From JACKBJ01 sp964549495 (GTDB lineage: Bacteria; Chloroflexota; Anaerolineae; Epilineales; Epilineaceae): a stretch of 25,620 nt of DNA. The number at the start of each line of letters is the position of its first letter. Positions within the stretch are counted from its first letter, which is position 1. The stretch is taken from the NCBI GenBank assembly GCA_964549495.1, contig CAZJWJ010000078.1, forward strand, positions 1-25,620. Direction: 5' to 3'. The translations under genes were made by a program, and so were the position numbers. Under the pieces are notes generated by a model. That model saw only the letters and a program-made list of their open reading frames with translations, was not told the origin of the DNA and ran no database searches. Of this stretch, positions 7,561 to 14,810 are shown piece by piece.

Positions 7561-8844
7561 ATGAGCTTCGCCGAGCTCGGTCGCTGGCGGTCGCTGCTTC
7601 TGGCGACAATCGCCTGCGCCAGCTTGCTGATCTTGCCGACGTCCTTCCCGGAGGCGGGCAACGCCAGCGCGCAGACAGCTTCCCGCTGGCAGAGGCTGCC
7701 CTTGGCGCCAGCCGGGGCCGATCGCGCGACGCGCGCGTCCGACGGCAGCTTGTGGATCCGTGCCAGCGGCCGGCATCCCGACCCGGACGGCAGCCCGCCT
7801 GCCGACGGGCTGGCTCGCTACGACGCCGAGGGCCGGCTCCTCTTTCTCGGCGCGGCTTCGTCCTTCGTGGAAGCCGAGCGCCGAGAACTGCTGCAGCTGG
7901 GTAGCGTCGAGGAGCTCTGGAGCGTGGACCCGGCCGGGAGGGTCTGGTTGGGTCCGCGCTATCACGACGGCCGGCGATGGACCTGGCTGGAGCGGGATCG
8001 ACAGCGCGACGGTCTGGCGCTGCGCTGGTCGCCCGGTGGCGCACTGGACCCCAGCTGGCAGTACTGGGTCGCCTTCGAGCAGGAGCGGAGCTGTCCCGAG
8101 TCGGGCGTCTGTCTGCAGCAGGGCATCCAGGCCTTCGATGCCGCTGGCGCGATCGAGGTGCAGCGCCAGATCTTCGACCCGGAAGCCGAAGCGGCGCGCT
8201 ACGCGCTCCGGTCGGTCTTCCTGCTGCCGGATCCCGAGGCCGAAGACGTCCTCCCGGCCCTGGCCCTGCGCGCCCTCCACCGTCCGCCGCGACAGGATTC
8301 GGAGGTCGACTACCCTTTGCTCGGACCGCCCGAGCCCGGGCAGCTGCGCAACGCCGGCTACCGGACCGCCGCGGCGCGGGATGCGGCGGGGCGGCCGACG
8401 GCCATCCTCTACGTCGAGGAGCAGCTGCCCGAGGGCATCCGCCGGCGCCATCTCGGCAGCAGCTGGTCGCCCGCTTCGGGTTGGGACGCGCCGCGGGATC
8501 TGGCGGAGGGACCGCTCTTCGAGGCGGCCGGTGTCGACCCGAGCCAGCTGCGTCTCGTCGCGGCCGATCGCATGCCCGCGCCCGCCGGCTCGGGCGCGCC
8601 GGGCCTGTGGCTGGCCAGCTCGGCCGGCGGCCTGGCCTTCCGCGGCGACGACGGCCGCTGGGGGGCCTACTTCTCGGCCCGGGAGATCGGGCTGGCGCCC
8701 GGCGAGCGCATCCTCGACGTGACCGGAGTCTTCGCGGAAGAGGGCCCGCGGATCTTCCTGGTCAGCGACTCGGGAAGCTGGTACTACGGTCCCGAACTGA
8801 GCCGGCACCGCCTCCTGTTGCCCCTCGTGACCAAAGGGCGTTGA
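7561..8844 (+). CDS. Exported propeller-like protein, paralogue of the preceding gene's C-terminal half
   Basis: This 427-residue protein has a clear signal peptide (LLLATIACASLLILP, likely cleavage after NASA near residue 38), which fixes the start at ATG 7561. The frame itself is open back to 7276, and no good Shine-Dalgarno site is visible. The mature part has DGSLWIRASG, DPAGRVWLGPRY and PGLWLASSAGGLAFRG, again resembling WxG-type propeller blades. It also has a 'YPLLGPPEPGQLRNAGYRT' block that matches 'YPGLGPPQAPATLRDAGYAT' of the upstream protein. It lacks that protein's four N-terminal repeats and Pro-rich linker. The C-terminus is RLLLPLVTKGR, the same tail type. The 46-nt gap to the previous gene suggests one transcript and a tandem partial duplication. 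Function is unknown. Confidence 0.85.
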   Translation: MSFAELGRWRSLLLATIACASLLILPTSFPEAGNASAQTASRWQRLPLAPAGADRATRASDGSLWIRASGRHPDPDGSPPADGLARYDAEGRLLFLGAASSFVEAERRELLQLGSVEELWSVDPAGRVWLGPRYHDGRRWTWLERDRQRDGLALRWSPGGALDPSWQYWVAFEQERSCPESGVCLQQGIQAFDAAGAIEVQRQIFDPEAEAARYALRSVFLLPDPEAEDVLPALALRALHRPPRQDSEVDYPLLGPPEPGQLRNAGYRTAAARDAAGRPTAILYVEEQLPEGIRRRHLGSSWSPASGWDAPRDLAEGPLFEAAGVDPSQLRLVAADRMPAPAGSGAPGLWLASSAGGLAFRGDDGRWGAYFSAREIGLAPGERILDVTGVFAEEGPRIFLVSDSGSWYYGPELSRHRLLLPLVTKGR

Positions 8845-8861
8845 TCCAAGCCCGGTTCGAG

Positions 8862-8891
8862 CCTGGCGCCTACCAGTCCGCTGGCGCCAGG
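8862..8891. terminator. Candidate hairpin between convergent genes
   Basis: CCTGGCGCC (8862-8870) and GGCGCCAGG (8883-8891) are perfect 9-bp arms around a 12-nt loop. The hairpin sits just after the stop of the + gene ending at 8844. It also covers the last codons of the minus gene ending at 8870, so it could act for both strands. There is no T-run on either side, so termination is a guess from position and stem strength. Confidence 0.35.
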
Positions 8892-11422
8892 TCGAGCCAG
8901 TCCGGCGCGTACCAGTAGTACCACATCGTCGCGATGGAGTACCACATCGCCCGGCGGACGGTGGTGGCCTGGACGGTGGCGCCGGTGCCCTGCTGCCAGC
9001 TGATCATGGCCGGGCTGAGGTCGCCCGGATCCGGATTGGTGCCCCAGCAGGTCGAGTTCTCGACCTCGGGCAAGTAGCCGTAGCCGGCCGGCGCGTTGCG
9101 GTAGAGCGCCAGGATGCCCTCCACCGTCTCGTGCGCCTCGTCATACCAGGGCTCGAGCAGGCTGTTGCGCTCGGCTTCGAAGAGGGGGTCGGCCGGCTGC
9201 ATCGGCCAGCGCTCGGCGATCAGGCGCATCAGCCCGCCATAGCCCTGGATCAACTCGTTGTAGGCGCCGTAGCCGGCTTCGTCGTGCAGCGGCTGGGCGT
9301 CGGCGGCGCTGTCCCGGTCGTGAATTCGCCGCCAGGGGACGCCAGGCAGGCCCGAGCAGCTGTCCTCGGAGGCGGCGATGACCGGCGCCTCGAGCAGCGT
9401 CTGGGCCGCGTCGCCCTGGTCGCGCCAGAGGTAGTCGCTGCGCAGGCTGGCCGAGAGCGGGTCCGGCGGGTGGTAGAGCCGCTGCCTGCGCGGGTGGTTC
9501 GGATCGAGACAGGCGGCGTCGATCGGCCCGTCGCCGGGCGCCGCGGGCGGGCAGCGGTGGTAGCTGGCCGCCGCCAGCCAGAGCCAGCTGCGGAACTCAT
9601 CGGGATGGTTGCGATGGCTGGCGTCGAACATCGAGCCGGCCAGGCCGGTCTGCGAACCGCTGCGGTCACCGAGCTTGTCGCCCAGCGCCAGCCCCAAGAC
9701 CGTCGTGCCGTAGAGCGAGCTCGGGCCGGCGCTGTGGTTCTCCATCGCGCCGCCGTACTCCTGATGGCCGAAGCCTGGCTCGTTCCAGGTGTCGCCATCC
9801 CGATCGGCCGGCGCGGCGCCCGGCGGAACGTCCAGCTCGCCAACGCTGTAGCGCCCGTTCTGTGGCTCGCCGTCGCGATCCGCGCTGGAGAGGGTACGCA
9901 CCGCCCGCACCGCGCCGTCGCCGCTCCACAGCCACTCCAGGTCGTCGTTGGCCGCCGCGCCGCCGTGGTAGCCGGCGATGCCGTAACCGAGGCGCTCGGT
10001 GGCGTGGCTGTAGGGGCTCTGCAGGGGGCTCTGACCCAAGGCAACCAGCTGGCCGGCGGTGCCGATGGCGCCCACCGGCAGGTCCGGATCGCCCTGCAGG
10101 CTCAGCCGGTAGTTCAGGTAGAGCGCCGCGCGCAGCCCGGTGAAGCTCCACTGCCATTCCTCGGCGATGGATCCCAGATTGGTGTCGCCGCAGGAGATGC
10201 CGGTATCGCTGTAGGCCCGGCCCTGGCAGGGGTCGCCCTCGCCCGGATCGCCGTAGTATTGGGTGTAGGGGCTGAAGGGGCCGGGCGAGGATTGACTGCC
10301 CGACCTACCGGCCCGCGCGACCTGGCTCAGGCATTTGGTCAGGGCATCTCCCGGCAGGGCGCCGAAGCTCCCGTAGCACCACCACTCGCCCGGCGTCGGA
10401 TAGTCGGCATCGAACCAGAAGCCGGGCGTGCCGCCCTGGCCGGGGTCGTCGTGCGCGTCGGGCCGGAGGCTGAAGGTCTCCTCCGGGCCCCATTCGGTCT
10501 CGTAGCGGAAGCGGTCCGTGCCGTCCAGGACGCCGGAGCCCGGACGACCCAGCTGATAGGTGGACTGGCTGCCCAGGTTGACGAAGCCGGCCGTCACGGG
10601 GCCGTTGGTCTGGGTCCAAGCCCATTCCCACCAGATGCGCTGGCCCAGGGCGTTGGCGATGGCGAAGGCATTGCGCCGGTCGCGGTTGCTGCCCCAGGCG
10701 TCCTGGGCTTCGAGGAATTCGATCAAGGGCAGGTAGTGCATCGCCAGCAGGCCCGCGCTGCGGGTCAGGCTGGTCTGGAAGCCGGGGTCGCTGCGCGTGT
10801 CGCGGTACATCCGCCAGATCAGGTCGCGGGCATGCGCCTCGTAGGCCCGCACCATGGACTGCTGGTAGGCCGCGTTGCGGGCGCCGGCCGGCGGATGGTC
10901 GTGCAGAAAGGCGTGGTAGATGCCGTAGAAGCCGGCCATGCGCGCGAGGGCATCGTTGGCGTAGTAGCCGCGACCGGCGTCGAAAAGATCCAGTCCGCCG
11001 GCGTAGCCGCCCAGGCCCACGGTGGCCGCCAGGCGCTGGCCGCTGCAGTCGATCATGGCTGGCGGGGTGATGCCGCCATCGCCCGGGCAAGCCGCACCGC
11101 TCACGCCATGCTGCCACAGGCTGTCCGGATCCTTGGCCGAGCTGAGCTTCTCGGCTTCCGTGCGCGGAGCGAAGCGGTGGATCGGGTCGGCCGGCATGGC
11201 GCGCTGACCGTAGTAATGCTGCAGCAGGTCCTGTACCATCGGCTCGAGCACCGGGCTGGGCCATACCGGGCTGGCCGGCGGCGCCGCGAGCCGGGCGCCG
11301 GCCGGCGCCGCGCCGGGGGCCGCGCCGGGGGCCGCCAGACCGGCCGGAGCGGGCGAGCCGACGAGCAGGCAGGTCAGCAAGATCGGGGGGAAGACGGCGG
11401 ACGGCTTGACGCTGGGCAGCAT
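8870..11422 (-). CDS. Large exported protein of unknown family (about 850 residues)
   Basis: The start is ATG 11420-11422 with a GAGGAAGG site upstream; the frame is open to 11581 but the extension is low-complexity. Residues 1-30 form a signal peptide (SAVFPPILLTCLLVGSPAPA), followed by an Ala/Pro/Gly-rich stretch to about residue 52. The mature part is rich in Trp, Tyr, Asp and Gly. It has several Cys pairs (CPGDGG...DCSG; CQGRAYSDTGISCG; CPPAAPGDG...CLDP), suggesting disulfides outside the cytoplasm. Helical stretches such as FYGIYHAFLHDHPPAGARN and ARDLIWRMYRDTR alternate with aromatic loops, which could suit an alpha/alpha-barrel, but this is a guess. The C-terminus is aromatic (MWYYWYAPDWLDLAPADW) and lacks the LP tail of its neighbours. 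No catalytic signature was recognised. A long + strand frame opposite it (9131-11476) looks like its shadow. It is divergent from proS. Confidence 0.82.
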   Translation of the reverse strand: MLPSVKPSAVFPPILLTCLLVGSPAPAGLAAPGAAPGAAPAGARLAAPPASPVWPSPVLEPMVQDLLQHYYGQRAMPADPIHRFAPRTEAEKLSSAKDPDSLWQHGVSGAACPGDGGITPPAMIDCSGQRLAATVGLGGYAGGLDLFDAGRGYYANDALARMAGFYGIYHAFLHDHPPAGARNAAYQQSMVRAYEAHARDLIWRMYRDTRSDPGFQTSLTRSAGLLAMHYLPLIEFLEAQDAWGSNRDRRNAFAIANALGQRIWWEWAWTQTNGPVTAGFVNLGSQSTYQLGRPGSGVLDGTDRFRYETEWGPEETFSLRPDAHDDPGQGGTPGFWFDADYPTPGEWWCYGSFGALPGDALTKCLSQVARAGRSGSQSSPGPFSPYTQYYGDPGEGDPCQGRAYSDTGISCGDTNLGSIAEEWQWSFTGLRAALYLNYRLSLQGDPDLPVGAIGTAGQLVALGQSPLQSPYSHATERLGYGIAGYHGGAAANDDLEWLWSGDGAVRAVRTLSSADRDGEPQNGRYSVGELDVPPGAAPADRDGDTWNEPGFGHQEYGGAMENHSAGPSSLYGTTVLGLALGDKLGDRSGSQTGLAGSMFDASHRNHPDEFRSWLWLAAASYHRCPPAAPGDGPIDAACLDPNHPRRQRLYHPPDPLSASLRSDYLWRDQGDAAQTLLEAPVIAASEDSCSGLPGVPWRRIHDRDSAADAQPLHDEAGYGAYNELIQGYGGLMRLIAERWPMQPADPLFEAERNSLLEPWYDEAHETVEGILALYRNAPAGYGYLPEVENSTCWGTNPDPGDLSPAMISWQQGTGATVQATTVRRAMWYSIATMWYYWYAPDWLDLAPADW

Positions 11423-11527
11423 GACGGCCTTCCTCGCGGGTTGCGGTTCGGGATCTCGCGCTTCTTGACGTCGTAGGGGGCCGCGGCGTTGCGGTCGATC
11501 GACGGCGACGCGGGCCGCCGGCCGACC

Positions 11528-11557
11528 TTGGCCCGGCCTCGGGCGCTCTGGTAGAGT
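11528..11557 (+). promoter_or_regulatory. Candidate proS operon promoter
   Basis: TTGGCC (11528-11533) is followed by an 18-bp spacer and TAGAGT (11552-11557). The latter is preceded by TGG, an extended -10 arrangement. The expected transcript would start near 11564 and carry a leader of about 60 nt before proS. The -10 lies inside the inverted repeat at 11548-11562. Confidence 0.4.
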
Positions 11558-11562
11558 ACCAG
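11548..11562. promoter_or_regulatory. Inverted repeat overlapping the proS -10 (possible operator)
   Basis: CTGGTA-GAG-TACCAG is a perfect 6-bp inverted repeat with a 3-nt centre, lying on the candidate -10. It could be a repressor half-site pair, or chance. A second inverted repeat follows in the leader: CCGCCG (11566-11571) and CGGCGG (11581-11586) around 9 nt. The T-box core (GGGTGGNACCGCG) was looked for and is absent. Confidence 0.3.
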
Positions 11563-11622
11563 TTTCCGCCGCGACGTGCACGGCGGGATCTCTCGAGAAC
11601 CGCAGCCTGCCAGGAAACGCTC

Positions 11623-13449
11623 ATGCGCATGTCCAAGCTGCCGATCAAGACCCTGCGAGAGCCGCCGGCCGAGGCCGAGATCGCCAGCCACCGCCTGATG
11701 CTGCGCGCCGGTCTGATCCACCAGGTGGCCGCCGGCCTCTTCGACAACCTGCCGCTGGGGCTGCGCGTCAAGCGCAAGGTCGAGGACATCCTGCGCCAGG
11801 AGATGGAGGCCATCGGCGGCCTGGAGGTTCAGATGCCCTTGGTGCAGCCGGCCGAGCTCTGGCAGCAGAGCGGCCGCTGGGCGGCCGTCGGCAGCGAGAT
11901 GGCCCGCCTGCGCGATTCCGCCGGGCGCGATCTCTGCCTGGGCATGACCCACGAGGAGCTGGTCACCGATCTGGCGGCCAGCCACCTGTCCAGCTACAAG
12001 CAGCTGCCCTTCATGCTCTTCCAGATCCACGGCAAGTTCCGGGACGAGCAGCGGCCCCGCGGTGGCTTGATCCGGGCCCGCGAGTTCACCATGAAGGACG
12101 GCTATTCCTTTCACGCCGACGCCGGCGACCTGGACGCCTACTACCCGCGGGTCCTGGAGTCCTACCACCGCATCTTCCGTCGGGCCGGCCTATCGGTGCT
12201 GGCCGTCGAGAGCGATCCGGGCATGATGGGCGGCTCGACCGCCCACGAGTTCATGGCCCTGACGCCCATCGGCGAGGATACGCTGCTGATCTGTCCGGCA
12301 TGTGACTACCGCGCCAACCGTCAGGTGGCCGGCATCGCCAAGCCCGAGCCGCCCGCGGCCGATCCCTTCCCGCTCGAGCCGGTCGATACGCCCGGCACCC
12401 GCAGCATCCAGGCTTTGGCCGAGTACCTGGACATCGACCCCTCGACCACCGCCAAAGCGGTCTTCCTGATGGCCGAGCTCGAGGGCGAGCCCAATGCGGA
12501 CGGTGCGGATGCTCTCGATGCGGATGCGAGCGTCGGTCGCCAGCGGCTGGTCTTTGCCGTCTTGCGCGGTGACATGGAGCTCGGCGAGACCAAGCTGGCC
12601 CAGGCCATCGGTGCCCGGAGTCTTCGGCCGGCCACCGACGAGGAGATCCGCTCGGTGGGCGCCGAGCCCGGTTTCGCCTCGCCGGTGGGCCTTCGGTCCG
12701 AGACCATGCTGGTGGTGGCCGACGACCTGGTCGTGGCCAGCCCCAACCTGGTGGCCGGCGCCAACCAGGCCGATCGGCACCTGCGCAACGTGAACCACGG
12801 CCGCGACTGGCAAGCCGACGTGGTGGCCGACCTGGTGGCCGCCGAGGCCGGTCAAGCTTGCCCGCACTGCTCGGCGGCCCTGGACAGCCGGCGCGGCATC
12901 GAGGTGGGCAACATCTTCAAGCTGGGCAGCAGGTACTCGGAGGCGATGGGCGCACGCTACCTGGACGAGAAGGGTCGCTCGCGGCCGGCCGTGATGGGCT
13001 GCTATGGCATCGGGGTCGGCCGGCTCGTCGCCAGCCTAATCGAAGCGAGCCACGACGATCAGGGCATCATCTGGCCGATCTCGGTGGCGCCCTTTCCGAT
13101 CTCCCTGATCTCGCTGGCCGGTCCGCAGGACGAGGAGCTGGCCCATCGGGCCGACGCCATCTACGACCAGCTGCGCCAGGCGGGTCTCGAACCGCTCTAC
13201 GACGACCGGGCGGAACGGGCGGGCGTCAAGTTCAACGATGCGGACCTCTTGGGCATGCCGATCCAGCTGATCCTGGGCCGGCGCGGTTTCGAGGCCGGCC
13301 GCGTGGAGTCCAAGCTGCGCGCCACCGGCGAGCGGGGTGAGCTGCCGCTCGACGAGCTTCCTGGCGCGCTCGCGCCGCTGCTGGAGACCGCTTGGCAAGA
13401 TCTGGAGCCGCGATCATCACCAGAGGCGTCGGGAGCGACCGGGGCATGA
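11623..13449 (+). CDS. proS: Prolyl-tRNA synthetase, bacterial type with editing insertion
   Basis: ProRS charges tRNA-Pro with proline in the cytoplasm. The 608 residues match the longer bacterial type, which carries an INS editing domain between class II motifs 2 and 3. Seen in order: the N-terminal MRMSKLPIKTLRE and EAEIASHRLMLRAG; the motif 1 region LPLGLRVKRKVEDILRQEM (43-61); motif 2 FRDEQRPRGGLIRAREFTMKDGYSF (starts at residue 139); the family's CPACDYRAN block (224-232); the INS domain to about residue 390; motif 3 GCYGIGVGRLVASL (about 458-471); and the C-terminal anticodon-binding domain, with DDRAERAGVKFNDADLLGMP. The INS domain contains a small Asp/Ala-rich insertion (ADGADALDADAS). 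The start at ATG 11623 has an AGGAAA site; ATG 11629 is an alternative. The stop overlaps the next start as ATGA. The identification is firm. Confidence 0.97.
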   Translation: MRMSKLPIKTLREPPAEAEIASHRLMLRAGLIHQVAAGLFDNLPLGLRVKRKVEDILRQEMEAIGGLEVQMPLVQPAELWQQSGRWAAVGSEMARLRDSAGRDLCLGMTHEELVTDLAASHLSSYKQLPFMLFQIHGKFRDEQRPRGGLIRAREFTMKDGYSFHADAGDLDAYYPRVLESYHRIFRRAGLSVLAVESDPGMMGGSTAHEFMALTPIGEDTLLICPACDYRANRQVAGIAKPEPPAADPFPLEPVDTPGTRSIQALAEYLDIDPSTTAKAVFLMAELEGEPNADGADALDADASVGRQRLVFAVLRGDMELGETKLAQAIGARSLRPATDEEIRSVGAEPGFASPVGLRSETMLVVADDLVVASPNLVAGANQADRHLRNVNHGRDWQADVVADLVAAEAGQACPHCSAALDSRRGIEVGNIFKLGSRYSEAMGARYLDEKGRSRPAVMGCYGIGVGRLVASLIEASHDDQGIIWPISVAPFPISLISLAGPQDEELAHRADAIYDQLRQAGLEPLYDDRAERAGVKFNDADLLGMPIQLILGRRGFEAGRVESKLRATGERGELPLDELPGALAPLLETAWQDLEPRSSPEASGATGA

Positions 13450-14798
13450 CCAGCCAGGAACCCAAGCCTGCCGAGCCCGTGGCTGGACCGATGTCTGGCG
13501 ACCTCTCCGGCTCGACGGGTCGCGATCGAAGGCGCGACCTGGTCATCCGCGGGACGCGCCTGGAAGGCCGCACCGTGGACATCCACGTCGACGCCAATCG
13601 CATCGCGGCCATCGAGTCCCATCGGGGCGATACGGAGCCGGCCGCCAAGCGCCAGGTCGACGGTCGGGGTACGGCGGCCCTGCCGGGGCTGATGAACGGG
13701 CACACCCATTCGGCCATGGCCATGCTGCGCAGCTACGCCGACGACATGCCCCTGATGCCCTGGCTCCAGGAGAAGATCTGGCCACTGGAAGCGCGCATGA
13801 GCCAAGAGGACGTCTACTGGGGTGCGCGCCTGGCCTGCCTGGAGATGATCGCCACGGGCACGACCTTCTTCAACGACATGTACTGGCATTTCGAGGGAAC
13901 CGCCCGCGCGGCCCTCGACAGCGGTCTGCGTGCGATGGTGGCCGGCGTGATCATCGACACCGGGGACGAAGCGGCCAGCGCGAGGCAGCGGGAGGAGGTG
14001 TTGGCGAATTGCGAGCTGGCCCGGAGCCTGGGCGATCGCATCTCCTACGCCCTCGGTCCGCACGCGGTCTACACGGTCTCGCCGGACTCCCTATCCTGGG
14101 TGGCCGAACAGTCCGAGCGCCTGGACTTGCCGGTCCACGTCCATCTCTCCGAGACGCGCGCCGAGGTCGAGACCTGCCTGGAGGCCCGCGGCCTCCGGCC
14201 GCCGGCTTGGCTCGAGCGGCAAGGACTCTTGGGCCGGCGGACGCTGGCCGCGCATTGCGTGCACCTGGAGGACGACGAGATCGTCCGCATGGCCGAGCGC
14301 GGGGTGACGGCCATTCACAACCCCATCTCCAACCTCAAGCTGGCTTCGGGCGGGCCCATGCGCTATGCCGCGATGCGCCGTGCCGGCCTGCGCGTGATCA
14401 TCGGCACCGACGGCTGCGCCTCCAACAACAACCTGGACCTCTTCGAGGAGCTCAAGTTCGCCGCCCTCCTGGCCAAGCACGCCAGCGGCGACCCGACCAC
14501 CCTGCCGGCCGGCGAGGCCCTGTCCCTGGCGACCTCCGAGGCGGCGGCGGCCTTCCATTTGGATTGCGGCGAGCTGGCGGTCGGGCGCTTGGCCGACATC
14601 ATCCTGGTCGACCTGGAGCATCCGATGATGTTTCCCGGGCACGACCTGCCGGCCGACCTGGTCTACAGCGCCCAGGGCCGGCCGGTGCGGACCACGATCT
14701 GCGACGGGCGGGTCCTGATGGATGAAGGTCGAATCGAAGGCGAAGACGAGATCCGGCGTGAAGTGGCCGAGCGTTGGCGCCGGCTGGCCGCCGGTTGA
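13446..14798 (+). CDS. mtaD: Amidohydrolase, 5-methylthioadenosine/S-adenosylhomocysteine deaminase family
   Basis: The 450-residue protein belongs to the metal-dependent hydrolases of the TrzN/MtaD branch, which deaminate MTA, SAH or adenosine-like substrates in purine and methionine salvage. Metal and catalytic residues are visible: H86 and H88 in NGHTHSAM, H233 and E236 in HVHLSE, H270 in AAHCVH, and D322 in GTDGCASNNN. The stretch LRSYADDMPLMPWLQEKIWP is typical of MTA/SAH deaminases. The start at ATG 13446 overlaps the proS stop by four bases, and this coupling argues for it; the longer frame from 13392 and ATG 13491 are alternatives. The first 30 residues or so are low-complexity. Family members with other substrates (guanine, triazines) cannot be excluded. 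The symbol reflects family, not proven substrate. Confidence 0.87.
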   Translation: MTSQEPKPAEPVAGPMSGDLSGSTGRDRRRDLVIRGTRLEGRTVDIHVDANRIAAIESHRGDTEPAAKRQVDGRGTAALPGLMNGHTHSAMAMLRSYADDMPLMPWLQEKIWPLEARMSQEDVYWGARLACLEMIATGTTFFNDMYWHFEGTARAALDSGLRAMVAGVIIDTGDEAASARQREEVLANCELARSLGDRISYALGPHAVYTVSPDSLSWVAEQSERLDLPVHVHLSETRAEVETCLEARGLRPPAWLERQGLLGRRTLAAHCVHLEDDEIVRMAERGVTAIHNPISNLKLASGGPMRYAAMRRAGLRVIIGTDGCASNNNLDLFEELKFAALLAKHASGDPTTLPAGEALSLATSEAAAAFHLDCGELAVGRLADIILVDLEHPMMFPGHDLPADLVYSAQGRPVRTTICDGRVLMDEGRIEGEDEIRREVAERWRRLAAG

Positions 14799-14810
14799 AG
14801 GAGCCTTGGC

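Noticed and set aside
7501..8808. A 435-codon minus frame opposite the shorter exported paralogue
   Set aside because: The + product has a signal peptide and clear similarity to its neighbour; the minus frame is low-complexity and unrecognisable.
9131..11476. A 781-codon + frame opposite the 850-residue exported protein
   Set aside because: The minus-strand gene has a signal peptide, a GAGGAAGG site and natural amino-acid composition. The + frame is rich in Gly/Ala/Val/Arg without a domain, typical of the antisense shadow of a GC-rich gene.
11423..11622. Possible T-box riboswitch upstream of proS
   Set aside because: The conserved antiterminator core and a specifier-loop layout were not found; only short inverted repeats are present.
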